From positions 12,759,462 through 12,823,461 of the forward strand of contig OX352763.1 in NCBI GenBank assembly GCA_947095585.1: 64,000 nt of DNA, in the 5' to 3' direction. Numbering within the stretch: position 1 is the first letter of the stretch; each line of letters starts with the position of its first letter. Source of the stretch: Nephrocerus scutellatus (lineage: Eukaryota > Arthropoda > Insecta > Diptera > Pipunculidae). Positions 34,690-46,440 of the stretch are shown here, piece by piece. The position numbers and the translations under genes are program-made. The notes under the pieces are model-generated. The model was given only the letters and a program-made list of their open reading frames with translations. It ran no database searches and was not told the DNA's origin.

Positions 34690-36915
34690 ATGTGTGATTT
34701 CATGGTGGATCTCATCAACATTCGTGGAACGAGAACGAATCTTTTCGCTGTGTTTACACATATACATGTCCACACGCCAGCAATAATGGCACTGAGCGGA
34801 ACTGAGGTATTCGAGAATGCTTATACTGCGAATTTAAATCTGCCTGGGTATAACTTAGTGCCCCAACGTAGACAATGTTAAAAATCATAATGAGATGGAT
34901 GCACTGTCTGATTCATTTTTAAGAATTGTCACAAAATGTCGTAAAACTGAAAACGTTATTGCGGGCGATTTCAATGTACACAATTCGGGGTGGCTTCGCA
35001 ATTCTGGTCAGACAACATCCGAAAGAACGTGTGTTGAGATATTCGCTGAGATTAATAAGCATACTTTACTTGTAAATGAGCCTATACGTTTACCTGACAT
35101 TGCAAATCATTCCGCGAACACCCTTGAGTATCACTTAATGGACGTGCGAGATGTTGGGTACCAGAACAGCGGAAACCATAGTCGGAAATAAAACCATTAT
35201 GGTGAGCACAACAAGAGGATGCCCACAAGGAGGGTTACCCACTTTTGTGGAGCATCCTTGTTGATGCGATTAGCTGAGGCAGGAATTTATGCCAAAGGTT
35301 ACGCAGGCGATATAATTATCGTGGCAAAAGGGTAGTTCAAGTAATTTAATCCAAAACGGGATAACAAAAACGAGAGATGTTGCCTAGAAGTGGGATTTAG
35401 GGTAAACCCAAACAAAGCCACATTGGTTCTCTTCACCAATAGAAGGAAGCTGGGGCGAATGCACCCGGTAAAACTCAATGGAGAAGAGAATGCTATCAGA
35501 AAAGAGGTTAAATACCTGGGGCTGATACTTGATAGTAGACTGCTATGGAATAAACAATAAAGAACTTCAAACATCGAAAAGAGCACTTTTGGCGTGCAGA
35601 AGGGTGGCAGGAAAATCCTTGGGAGTTAGTCCACGGATAATGCACTGGATGTACACCATTACTGGTATTCCAATGATTACTCATAGACCAGTGGCATGGG
35701 CGAATATAACCACCACGAGAAGGGAATTGGAAAAAAAAGTGTAGAGGCTGGCCTGTGTTTTAATTACAGGGGCTATGAGACCCTGCCCAATGGCGGGTAT
35801 GGAGGCAATTCTTGAGTTACTTCCACTACATATAGTGGTAGAGAGGAAACCAAATTACGTTTGAGCAAGGCAGGCTGCTTCACGCATGTTAAGGCGAGGG
35901 CGTTACAAGGAATCACTAACCAAACAGGTTCCTGCATGCCTCCTCGTAATATGGTGCAACAGCTTTAATTCAATAAAACTTTGAGGTCAAAAATAGCACC
36001 AAGGAGGATTTCAGATCTGAAACTGAGTACCAGATACAACCGGAAGCCATAAAGTGGTATACGTATGTGCAGGAATCCATGCGCCAAGAACCAAGTACTC
36101 TGAAGCAATGAGGCAGTACCCGAGCATATTTTAGGCAAAAGTACATGCCATTGAAAGATGTACTCACTTTTATTTGGAAAGAAACTACGTATGGCAGGAA
36201 ACAGTCATCATAACAGAGAGCCAAGCTGCGCTAAAAGCCCTAGATGCATTATACATCACGTAAAAACTACTGGTAGAGGAGTGTAGGGCGAAGCTATACA
36301 GACTTGCGAAGTAAACAATGTACGTTTATACTGGGTGCCGGGACACACTGGCATAGAAGGCAATGAAACAGAAACTCCGCTTGTAGGGCCACAACCATTC
36401 TGTGGAATAGGGTGCGGGAGGAGATACGCAGAATAGGTAAGGCACCTGCTTTCGTAAAATGGGAAAATCTCTCAGTCCTACGACAAGCAAAGGAAATTAT
36501 GGGGAACTATGACCCAAAGAAGTCACGCTCGATATTGGCACTTAGTAGAAGTAATGTAAGAATCATTACGGGTTTCCCAACCGGACAATGCAGGGGCATC
36601 TTAAGAAATTAAAACTAGACGAGAATGGCAGCTGCAGGCTTTGTGGGGAAGCGGAGGAAACCCCGTGGCATCTTCTCAATGAATTCGGGGAAACGATCCG
36701 ACTGATGAGAGACGACAGTGGTATTCGCGTGATCTCGGTGTCTGCACGGCATTCACTATACCCACACCATATCATTAGGTTCATAACAGCCATTGGTATG
36801 GAGGGGGTGCTATATGGACACGGGGAATGCACTGTCTACATAGCAGTGCTATTTGTAGATACCCCATTTTCATCATCATAATGTAATGTTTTATGTTTAT
36901 AAAATAAAAATTTAT
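34690..36915 (+). mobile_element. Decayed LINE with endonuclease, RT and RNase H (LOA/I group)
   Basis: In order: an endonuclease with ENVIAGDFNVHNSGW (about 34950-34995); reverse transcriptase pieces QEDAHKEGYP (a shifted form of GCPQGG, about 35215), GYAGDIIIVAKG (the catalytic YADD with A/D changed, about 35305), VNPNKATLVLFTNRRK (about 35403-35450) and YLGLILDSR; then RNase H-like ITESQAALKALDALYIT (about 36210-36262) and LYWVPGHTGIEGNE (about 36330-36370). A C-terminal SCRLCGEAEETPWHLL zinc-type motif (about 36630-36678) follows. AATAAA near 36902 and the A-rich end fit a LINE tail. Stops and frameshifts throughout make it inactive. Confidence 0.75.
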
Positions 36916-37367
36916 GAAGATTCACTCTCTATTACAACAAAAATAGCTTGTTGCTTAGGTTTAACAAAAAGAAAATTTTTAATCCACGTACGTGTTTGGA
37001 AAGGAGCGTAATGAGAACTACTGTGAATTGACTGTACTCACCGTTTGCTCTACTACAACAATTAGATTGTGTAAACTTCCTTCCATTTTTATTATATCTC
37101 GTTAAACTTAAAACTGAACATTATAATCTGCAGTAAAATCCTGATAAGTCGACGGTGGAACCTTAAATTAAAAACATTTATAATAATCCTCCACGAAAAT
37201 TAAGTAAGAAGCGATTATGAAACTTTTCATCCACTACATGTTCATCAATATTTTTCGTTATCCTTTTTTCTCATTTTTCCCCACTTGACTCACTTAAGGA
37301 GCTACCAACTTGTAATTTTTTTTTGTTCTCTTTGATTTATGTTTTCCTATCTATACTTCTATTACAG

Positions 37368-37514
37368 GATATCGAACATTGTTATTACCATGGTACAGTC
37401 AAGGATTATCCTGGAGCTAGTGCGGCGTTCCACACGTGTAATGGTGTCAGCGGCGTTATACACATTGGTAACGAGACATTTGTTATACATCCCTTCTATG
37501 GAGGAGATCTCTCG
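37368..37514 (+). CDS. mmd: ADAM metalloprotease, prodomain exon (exon B)
   Basis: This 147-base exon (49 codons, phase 0 at both ends) lies between the acceptor ATTACAG and the donor GTAAGA. It begins [20 protein letters not shown]; the HCYYHG motif, [10 protein letters not shown] and the NETFVI segment are the hallmark of the ADAM propeptide domain (Pep_M12B_propep), in which the two cysteines here (Cys5 and Cys24 of the exon) are conserved. Vertebrate ADAM22/23 have a very similar HCYY-G-x-G block. Because both ends are phase 0, skipping the exon would keep the frame. Recognition of the family is very secure; the mmd symbol is an orthology guess. Confidence 0.93.
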
Positions 37515-37689
37515 GTAAGATATTGTTATTGTTGTAAATTTTTGGGTTTTTTTCCCTAAAATACTTATTTTCTAGGAATTTTCATTTATATATTATAGCT
37601 AAATGCGTTTTTAGCTTTCGAGCAACAAACTTGATAGGTCAGAATACTTGTCTAGATTTTAATAGATCTCTTAAATAAACGTGCAGGGC

Positions 37690-38475
37690 AGATTTAAAAA
37701 CATAAGCCTCATAAACGCTCACACACCTACAAAGGATTCCCCACATGATGAAAAAGAAGAATTCTTTAAAACAGTCGAGCGGGAACATTATGCCTGTCCT
37801 CAGTTTGATTTAAAAATCATTCAGGAGGATATTATTGCAAAAATAGGTAGGGAGTAGTATTCAGGCAGTACATTGGTACCCATAGCTTACACTAATGACA
37901 ATGGACAACCAGTCATAGAGATGGCAGCAAGCAATAATTTGGTCGTTGCGAGCATTAGGTTTGCGCGTTAAAATATCAACAAAGCCACCTGGGTATCTCC
38001 TGATGGACCACGTGTTGATAGACCGCCGCCACAACCCGAACCTGATGGCGGTACGAACGTACCAAGGTGTCAACGTCGACTCGGGCCACTATCATTTTGT
38101 ATGATTCTCCGAACACAGATTTCATCATCACGAAAGACTGCATCCGCGAATCAAATTCGAATCAAAACGGCTGCCCTTCGCAACAAAGAGACCAGAAATA
38201 ACTACGGTCAAGCGATAGGACTAGCTATAAATGCAGGGAGAGTAAATCCTGGGGCTGAGATTTCAGACGTAGAAGAGAAATGGACACGCCTTAAAAATAC
38301 TGTCATTAATACTGCTGACTCTATCTTAGGCAGTAGTCGTAGAGATCGGAAGGACTGGTTCGATGACGAATGTAAACTAGCGCGACTGAACGTAAGAATG
38401 TTGCCAACCGAGCAAAGCATAAATCTCATAGGACGAGGGCACGCGAAGATGAATAAAAAAGATTGTCAGGGGAAA
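37690..38475 (+). mobile_element. RTE-like LINE, endonuclease-region fragment
   Basis: Collinear with 20500-21230 of the longest copy. Landmarks include FRQYIGTHSLH-like sequence (about 37858-37890), DNGQPVIEMAASNNLVVAS (about 37897-37953), the linker NYGQAIGLAINAGR (about 38197-38240), KNTVINTADSILGSSRRDRK (about 38294-38353) and WFDDECKLA. The last 140 codons are open (38101-38529) but the 5' part is broken and no RT follows. Confidence 0.75.
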
Positions 38476-38619
38476 CTACAACAAACTTTGACCAAGAAAA
38501 TATTACAAATTAAACAACAAATATTATAAATAATACAAAAAATACAATCAATTATAATTGTCTTTTTTATAAAATAATCTTATCCTCCAATGAACACTAC
38601 GGTCGTCCTTCAGGAGGAT

Positions 38620-39350
38620 CTACAAACTAAATGAACTCAATACTTTGTAAAATTACCAAGGAATTCCGATTATGCCAATTAAATGCTTTCTTATAAGGCT
38701 GAACAGACTAATCTTAACTACGCAGCTAATACAGTATCATTGCGAGGCATACGAGTATATAAGTTGATCCATGTACCAAGGCAAAGAACTTTCACTAATA
38801 AACGTCCTCTGTTAGAGGTGAATTCATCCCAACTTAAGTAGCAAAACAAATAGAGGTCTCATAAATGGATTTTTATTAAATTTGTGAAGAGTGCTACTAG
38901 GTTATCCCACCAAACCCATATACTAACATAATGGATTTTCAATTTTCATTTTCATCGTTTATAATTGAATTTTCGTCAGAGTTTAATTTTCTGAAGGATC
39001 GTCGTCATCGGTTATTGTCATAAAAAAGAAGCGACAAGCGGATGAAAGGTGCACTCCAACTAATAGGGTGGGGGTAGATTTCACTGTGAATTGTTTATTA
39101 TTTTGAATTTTTTGTTGTTATTAACTTTAAATTAAAATAAAAATATATGGCAACAAATATCTGGAAGGACTCAATTGGAAGTTTATTGTTTATTTTCCTT
39201 TATAGCTAATTGCCTTGAATGAATTGCCTTGAATGAAACTGAAATACAAAATACATAAAATATTATACGACTTTAATTGATATTTTGTTTTAATTCCAAA
39301 CAATTTGAAATTTCTACCGGAAAGGTAATAAAACGTAGTTGAAGGAGCAT
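38620..39350. repeat. Non-coding block paralogous to 14900-15700, copy 2
   Basis: Shares GGATTTTCAATTTTCATTTT (about 38932-38951), a conserved stretch just upstream (38870-38910) and CATCCCAACTT (about 38826-38836), in the same order and spacing as copy 1. It lies about 1.1 kb downstream of ADAM exon B. No coding potential is seen in either copy. Confidence 0.65.
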
Positions 39351-39749
39351 TGTTATCGTGAATATTGTAGTTCGTCTAATTAAATTGAAAATAACACAAA
39401 GCTAGTCCAAAAAAACAAGAACTTCCACGTTAAAAAAGTTAGTCGTGTGTACCTAAAATAAAATGAATATCTAAATGTTCTGGTTATTGGAAAACTTGTC
39501 TCACAACATACAAATAATATGTTGGACTAGTCTGAGTTATTGTAGCAGCGTTTTTGGGCAGTTGAAAGTGGGAGTGGGAGAAAGAGGAACAAATAATAAC
39601 AAAAAAGTTTTTTTGAAGCGTTAAAAAATTGACAACATTTCCTTATACTACAAATAGTTTACATTAACGAGTAGTTTTCATTAATTATATTTACATATAC
39701 TATATATTTAACATTAAACAAATACATGTTTATTTTACATTCCTGTTGT

Positions 39750-40010
39750 ATCTTCTAGATAACGTTGTTCCTAGTTAGCTCGTGTGGTTTAATTCGCTGT
39801 AGTCTTCGAGTAATCCGATCTGTATTGTAAAACTTTGCTGCTTCCAGGTTAATACGTCGTCCAAGCCTTGCGTGATGGGCTGTTGCAAATTCACGGATCC
39901 TTTCTTCGACGGTATTTAGCTTAAGGTCGCGATGAAAGCCGGAGTTTCTGACATACCATCGAGCATTTACTATGCATCTTAATACTTTGTTTTGGAAGCG
40001 CTGAATTATC
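39750..40010 (-). mobile_element. Jockey-clade LINE, C-terminal end of RT polyprotein
   Basis: The - strand reads FQNKVLRCIVNARWYVRNSG, FHRDLKLNTVEERIREFATA and a RRLQRIKPHELT end, the typical C-terminus of jockey-clade proteins. The piece is open over about 80 codons. Confidence 0.75.
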
Positions 40011-40159
40011 TTTATGTTATTTTTATGTCCATTCTATGTCTATACTGGTCTTAATGTTTTTTTATATATTAGTATAGTTAGTTATGTATCGTCAAAACAG
40101 TTCTTCTGCCAATCAGCCAATTTAGTTTTCTTTTTTCTTCTTAAATCCTTTTGCCCCTC

Positions 40160-40475
40160 GAAGAGCATAGGGCGTCAACAATGCCAACGCGCTATCCTGT
40201 TCTGTTTTCTGCAGCACGTTTGAGCTGCCGCCTACTCATTCCCAAAGACCCTGCTTCCTCCTCGACTGTCATCCTAGGGCGTCCCGCTGTTCTACCTGTC
40301 TGGGTGAGCAGGTTCCACTGCATGGCATATTTCGTTATGGAGTTGTCGTCGCGCCGTAGCGTGTGTCCAATACAGTGCAACTTTTTTCTTTGTTCAATAA
40401 CGTCTATAGGTTCTTGGCCTACTTTCCAATGAATTTCGTCGTTGGATATACGATTTTGCTTTAACCCTCAAAGGC
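40160..40475 (-). mobile_element. C-terminal fragment of a second LINE type
   Basis: The - strand reads WKVGQEPIDVIEQRKKLHCI, GHTLRRDDNSITKYAMQWN, GRPRMTVEEEAGSLGMSRRQ and LKRAAENRTG, matching the GH-LRR...GRPR-TW end of many LINE endonuclease/RT proteins. It differs from both the jockey end next to it and the RTE-like family of this window. Confidence 0.65.
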
Positions 40476-42590
40476 TATGAATAAAAAAATGATTTTGTGT
40501 GGTTGTAGGTAATTTTTATATTATGTGTTTACAACAAAAGTTATTAAGTGTCCTCCGTGGTTATGCATGCATGCTAGAACCCGTTTTTGGATTTCAAATC
40601 AAAAATTAGCTTGTGCAAGAAAACTAGAACAGGTATTGAAGTTAGATATCTGAAGACTCAAATAAGATATCAACTTTTTAGAAAGACTAGTATTTCTTCT
40701 AAGAATAAGTCCTAAACGAAGTTTCTACCATTAGTATTAACAGAGCAATTGCCGTTAACTGGGTCAGGGTACACCAAGGTAAGCTTTTCTTAAATCTCCG
40801 ATAAATGATGTCAACATTGGAGATATACCCTTACTGTTGAACGATTTTTTTCTTAGAATATACCCAAGAATCATTTCTCAAACTAATGAGCACGAATTAT
40901 GGACACCCTGTGTATGCATTCGCCTATGTATTAAGTAATCTACACCTAATTTATGATTATTTCTTGTATTCTTGATGTTCCTTTAAGAATTTTAAAATAA
41001 TGATACTATTTTGCGATTGGAAGTTATGATATAAAATGTAAACGAAGGTCCTGTCTTTGATGGTGTGTACAATATGGAAAATACCTCGAAGAACAAATCA
41101 CAGTGTGGCGAGAGTTCTTTCCTGCACATCAACGACCAATAAATATGTTTTTTGATTAAAAAAAACTGAAACTTAATTTGAATAATTTATTTTCTTTGAG
41201 GATGGCCTCTTTTCGCATACAGATTGTTCAGATTTTATTTTCCTATTCCCCAGGTTATGTTTGGAATCATCCCTTCCATCATGTTATCAAAGCTTTATAG
41301 TATCCCTACTGAGTTTCACCTTTGGTGCAGATACAAAGTGACACGGTTTTCTCAGAATATCATCAGAATAAATTTTATTCACCCTACTCATATAAAATAT
41401 CCTGAATTTTTGTTCACCCTTCTGATATATGAAAATCTCCTCGTCTTTCTCCTTCCGCAAACCACAAACCACATCAATATAAATCAATATTCAGCAATAG
41501 CGCTAAAAATGCACACCAACATGGCTTTGGTTTTAAATTCCAAATCTATTCATAATCATAACCTTCAACATTTCAATTGTATTTACACTACTGTCATCGC
41601 AGGAGTGTGTCTGTGTCTGTTTATCAAATGCTAGGTATAGCAGAAAGCTGCAATTCTGCATAAAAATTCTAAAGGTGAAAAATTCTTTATGTGGAGAAAT
41701 ATTTTTCAAAGGATCGAAGATTCACACACACAAAATGATTATCGAAGTCTTCTTGGAATAAGATATCCCAACGGATGTTTTACATCATCGTCCACCTTTT
41801 AAAGCCAAAATCAAAATGAAAACGGTTACGAGCTACAACGGCGATGAATTCAATGAAAATCAATAGCGAGTTGTGTATTAAATTCGGAAAACTCAAATTC
41901 CGATAAATCAGCAAAGCCAAAGTTTCTCACTTCACAACGATTTTTCCAACCTTCATCTTTGGTGTATTTTCTGTATCTTGATGGTGAATGCGTGGCGTGG
42001 CAAATATGGGGGAAAGCATTTCTAAGTTTATGAATATTTCGCTTGTTCACAGTTATAGGGAATCCCTTGAAGCCGTTGCCTGCCAACTTAGTGGAAATGC
42101 CTTGCCACAGGCGTAAGCAGAACAAAGGTAGCGCAAACACAACGCGCTCATAGAAAACAATGAGCTATAAAAATTCGAATACATTTTTTTATGGATCCGA
42201 CCAACCCACAAGCGATTGATGGGGAGAGTCTCCATCGATCGCTTTACTCGACAAACTTACCCACAGAGCAGTCGTTTGCCACAATTCGGCAACAATTTCT
42301 ATTACTAGAAATTGTCTGGAATTCTTGTGATAAAACCACATATGTATGTGTGCAATACATACCGAATATTTGCTAACATAAAAATGAAATAAAAAATAGA
42401 AAAATGAGGATAGAATAGTGTTTGCCTTTAAGGGTTGCGGTTTTTGTGGTTTCTCTGTAGCCAGTTTTGGTGCGCTCATGTCGTAGAAATGTATGTATTT
42501 CTGTAACAAAAGTGTGAGAATTTAACCGATAAATTGTTTTCGTTTTTTACGTCCTTTTTTAAATTAAACAAATTTTTTTCGTTAAAGCAG
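40476..42590. other. No gene recognised
   Basis: The 136-codon frame at 41224-41634 is AT-driven, lacks motifs and has no splice context. Nothing else was found. Confidence 0.5.
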
Positions 42591-42689
42591 TTGCCTTCCC
42601 TGTTGCATTGTTGGAGCCAGCTTCAGGTTTTAAGTGTGATAATGTGACATAAACAGCGTTACAGACAGAAGATGGCTTTTCTATTATTT

Positions 42690-43170
42690 ATTACTGTCTG
42701 AGTGCCTGGCGTTGCACGGTTGTGAAATTTAATGCTAATATCGCGTCTTCCCTTTCACTGACCCCACTTACCATTTCTATTCATCTCATCGACCCCGAAA
42801 ACTATGGAATTGACACTAATGGCGGTTAATTCTTCCCTTCCCTTACATATCGACCCACTACACCAAGAGGTGTCTTACAATTACTATTCACATAACCTAC
42901 TCCGAAAACTATAGAATCAACACTAATATCGGTCACCCACCACCATTATTCATCTCACCTAGCCTGGATATCGGAAGGCACCAATCTCTAACAATACACC
43001 AGATCACCCAGCACCATTCTTCCAGCACTTTTGATTCCAACACTTATGTTTGATTCCAGATTGTAAGTAATATGTATACCAAGATTAGTTGTAATTGGTC
43101 AATGCGTTCCAGAGTTAGTTAGGCACAAACATACAAACACATAAATTCTCTATTTTCGGCGATCGAAGTG
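42690..43170 (-). repeat. Diverged Helitron-like or other non-autonomous element
   Basis: Near 42702-42716 GTGC and GCAC can pair in an arrangement that mirrors the 12901-12927 end on the opposite strand, but no clear CTAG remains. Inside, CCGAAAACTAT occurs twice (about 42796 and 42902), and GGTCAATGCGTTCCAGAGTT near 43099 resembles sequence common in insect non-autonomous elements. The class is uncertain. Confidence 0.35.
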
Positions 43171-43542
43171 TTACTAACTTCACGGTGCTGTATCTACCAA
43201 ACGGATGATGACAGCGAGCTCATATTTTGACAAACGTTAGTCTGTTATGTTGTTTAAAAATCTACGGAAGCAAACGATATACGTCGTGTTTGCAAAGGAT
43301 ATCCAAAATGGAATTCATCCGTAACAGTGTGCTTGCACACTTTTTTGAATGGAATGTCAGAACCGGATTTTTTCAAACAGCTCTGTGTGTGTTTCATACT
43401 ACCACACGTTACAATGATACTTGTAGCTTCGCAAAATGCCATGGAGGTGCACTTCCAAAACCCCAACATCAGTAAAACTTATCGATACAACTGCACTTAC
43501 TCGAAGACTGAACCACATGATCTAATTGCTGGAAGCTAAAGC

Positions 43543-43565
43543 GCATATATATATATATATATATT
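43543..43565. repeat. AT dinucleotide microsatellite
   Basis: About 11 perfect AT repeats, followed by imperfect TATTGTAT-type sequence to about 43590. Confidence 0.9.
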
Positions 43566-43659
43566 GTATTGTATATATTGTATTTATATATTATTTTTTG
43601 CATAGCTATTTCTGTATGTAATCTATATGGATAAGAACAAAATTGAATTGCCCGTTAAC

Positions 43660-43870
43660 GTTATCTAGTTGCAGTGTTATGAAATGTGATAAATTTATTA
43701 CGTTTCAAAAAAGAATTGTCAATGTTCATTAAGGTCTGAGTTATGTTTAAAGTTTTAAGTCTCTAGCTCACCGGGAAGTTAGTTTAAAATTAATTACGAA
43801 ACTCCACCCAAGCAGACAGACGTACAAGAAAGCGAGCTAATAAAAACGTTTTAAAAAATACATTAAAGAC
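43660..43870 (+). repeat. Probable 3' part of a non-autonomous or LINE element
   Basis: AAGTCTCTAGCTCACCGGGA (43758-43777), CCAAGCAGACAGACG (about 43808-43822) and GAGCTAATAAAAACGTTTT (about 43833-43851) look like a mobile-element 3' end. No second copy exists in the window, so this rests on general resemblance. Confidence 0.3.
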
Positions 43871-45639
43871 AAAATTACTGCATTTTATTTAGTAACACTT
43901 CGATTGACACACCCTCTATACGTTAATGAAACCTTTATAATCTGAGACGATTGAGAAGTTTCGCTTAGTTGTATCATTAAGGAATTTCCATTATCGATGT
44001 TAATGTCTGAAAGAAATTCAAATTACAATTAAAACTTCGATTGCACTTTAAATAAAGATATGAATAGCATAGCAGATATGTCATCTTACTGCGGATTGAG
44101 TACTGTACAATCAAGTGCCAAAGCTCCTAAGTTTTTTTTTTTTTAATTTCCATCCGTTTATATAACCCTAACCCTGAAAATAGAAATTTCGTAATTAAAT
44201 TGATTACTTTGTTTGTTTTTCCTACTTACCAACCTGTCATATGCATACATATTTACTTCATTCAGTTCATATGCAGGAGTACGAATACCTTGAATAAATT
44301 TTTTTAGAGAAAAATTCAAAAACAATACCACCAGGGAGTAGATATTCAAAAAACCTCAAACCAACAAAAAAATGTACATGAAATAACCGTTGTTGACATT
44401 TAAATGGAATGTGTCAAAATGTACCACGACCGCATATGGATGGACACGGTGGACAGTTAGTTGTGCATATGATATGGACAAAAAAAACAACCAAAAATGT
44501 CGACTGAAGAGTTGATAAAGTCGTGGCAGACAGGATATTTGGTTTGCCCCTCTGACTGTCCTTGTCTGGTATAAATGCAGAAATATCATAGAAATGGCTC
44601 TAACTGGAAACACAAAATAATCAACCGAAATATGCAGTGAATTTTTTATGATTCTCTTGAATTCTGTCGTCCTCATGTGAGCCGGGTCATTGTCGTCACC
44701 TTGGCAGTTAAACTGTAGTCGGCCGAATGTCAGAATATGGAATGGAAATTCATCTGGGAAATGGATAACCTCAGTTTTTCAATTGCTAATTTAACTCGCA
44801 TGCTACACGTTTTGGTGAAAACTCTAATCTCAAGTATGAGACGTAAATATGTAGGTACAACGCACGATGTACGAGAAAAGTTCATGTTTTCCAATAAATG
44901 GAATTAATTAAAATATTTTACTCATTGCAATCAAGCAAACTCTTGAATAAACAAACAAAAGCCCTTCTATAACATTAACGATCTATAGCATTAATCAAAT
45001 AATCTGCCACTCAGAAGCCAATGACATTAGGTGCGGCTCATATGTTATGCAGCTTTCAGCTGGAGGATAAACTTAATTTTACTCAAAAAATTGCATCTCA
45101 TACAACACTATACTGTGCAATGAAATATCATTAACGACCATGTATACCTGAAATTTAATTTAATTTTAATTAAAGTCGATGTTAAATAAGAATGTCATGC
45201 ATACAAACATATACGCAGCTCAAGAGGTTAACCGGACTGCACTGTATCTCAACAACGGGATGAGTGAAATTAAAATTATTCTCTTTTTTACTCGAGTTGA
45301 AAGCTTTGGTTTGTTCGTCGATGGTAGGATGGAACTTCTGGGCAAGCAGTTGGTTTCCATGGTCGTGCAATATGTGGTAGAGATTTTGTTTTATACTTTT
45401 TCTTAAAACAAAGAAATATTAATTAGTATTTTCATACTAAATGATATTTTTATTCTTTTAAGATGAAACTTACAGAGGCGTCAATGCAAAAAAAAAACAT
45501 TCATTCAGAGGAGGAAGCGTGTTGCGTTCGGTTGGTACAAGACACAAAAAGTGTGCCATTAATTGCAAAGTATATATCCGACTGTGATTTAAATGAATAA
45601 ATTCATAATTATTTATTTATTTAATAAATATGCTTGTGT

Positions 45640-46440
45640 ATGCATGTGACGTATATGTTCTGATTTGTGGGAATGCCATCAAACCTCCACGTTGGTGGCT
45701 GACGGTTGTTTCTCCCATAAAAAGGAAAAGTTTGAGCCGGCTAGTAACTTCAAAGTAAGGTTGGCGAGAGGCTAATACTATCGCCTCTAAAAAACATGTG
45801 ATGGTGGAACATGAAATCAAACTCGGACGACCACATTAAAGTGGTTAGTGGTTAAAGCGTTGCAAACAATGTAATCTGATCGAATGATGGTCAATATCAA
45901 AGGTATCTTGGAACGATGGAATAACACTTTCATGAGTTGCTAAATAGCCGACTGACTGAGGAACTGAAGGCGCCATTATATACACCTATCAACAGGTTAT
46001 GTTGTCACTACCAAGCGTAGAGTAGTTTAACAAAGCGATTAATCGGCTAAATAGATGATGTTGCAGAGGAGCAGATTAAATCTGGAGAGCCAGCATTACA
46101 TTAAGGAATTAATGAAGTAATAGCGCAAGTATGGGAGGAAAAAGAAATCGAAGAAGGCAGGAGAATAGGCATCCTGTGCCCAATACAAAGACACGATATA
46201 TCAGAACGAGCAATAATTATCGTGGTATAATATTTGTTGAGTATCGCCTATACGATTTTCTCGTATATCCTGCAAAACAGGATAGCTACTATACGCTAAA
46301 CTCTTCACTGGCCTATACTAGTGCGGTTTTATCCCAGGTACATTAACAGGTGATAAGGTGATTAAAAAATATACACTGTTCTAAAACTCACTATACCATA
46401 TGTTTATAGATTTTAAAGCCGCCTATGCCCCTATACGTAT
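45640..46440 (+). mobile_element. RTE-like LINE, leader plus RT-region fragment
   Basis: The left part (AAAGTAAGGTTGGCGAGAGG, 45752-45771) matches the leader near 20140-20160. After a jump at about 45840, the sequence parallels 21415-21990: CACTTTCATGAGTTGCTAAA (45928-45947), the pre-RT linker and TTTATAGATTTTAAAGCCGC (46403-46422). About 1.2 kb of the family's middle is missing, so this is a deleted copy. Confidence 0.7.

Larger units (their letters stand above)
19176..37367 (+). other. ADAM gene intron between exons A and B (18.2 kb)
   Basis: Bounded by GTAAGT and a pyrimidine-rich tract ending ATTACAG. It contains most of the younger mobile DNA in the window, including the intact Gypsy element in antisense orientation. 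The sub-stretches 22641-23597, 28450-30770, 30860-31440, 33605-34680 and 36920-37340 showed me no element or gene beyond short chance frames. Confidence 0.82.

Noticed and set aside
41224..41634. A 136-codon gene on the + strand
   Set aside because: Hydrophobic, AT-biased and motif-free; long open frames of this size are expected by chance in 64 kb.
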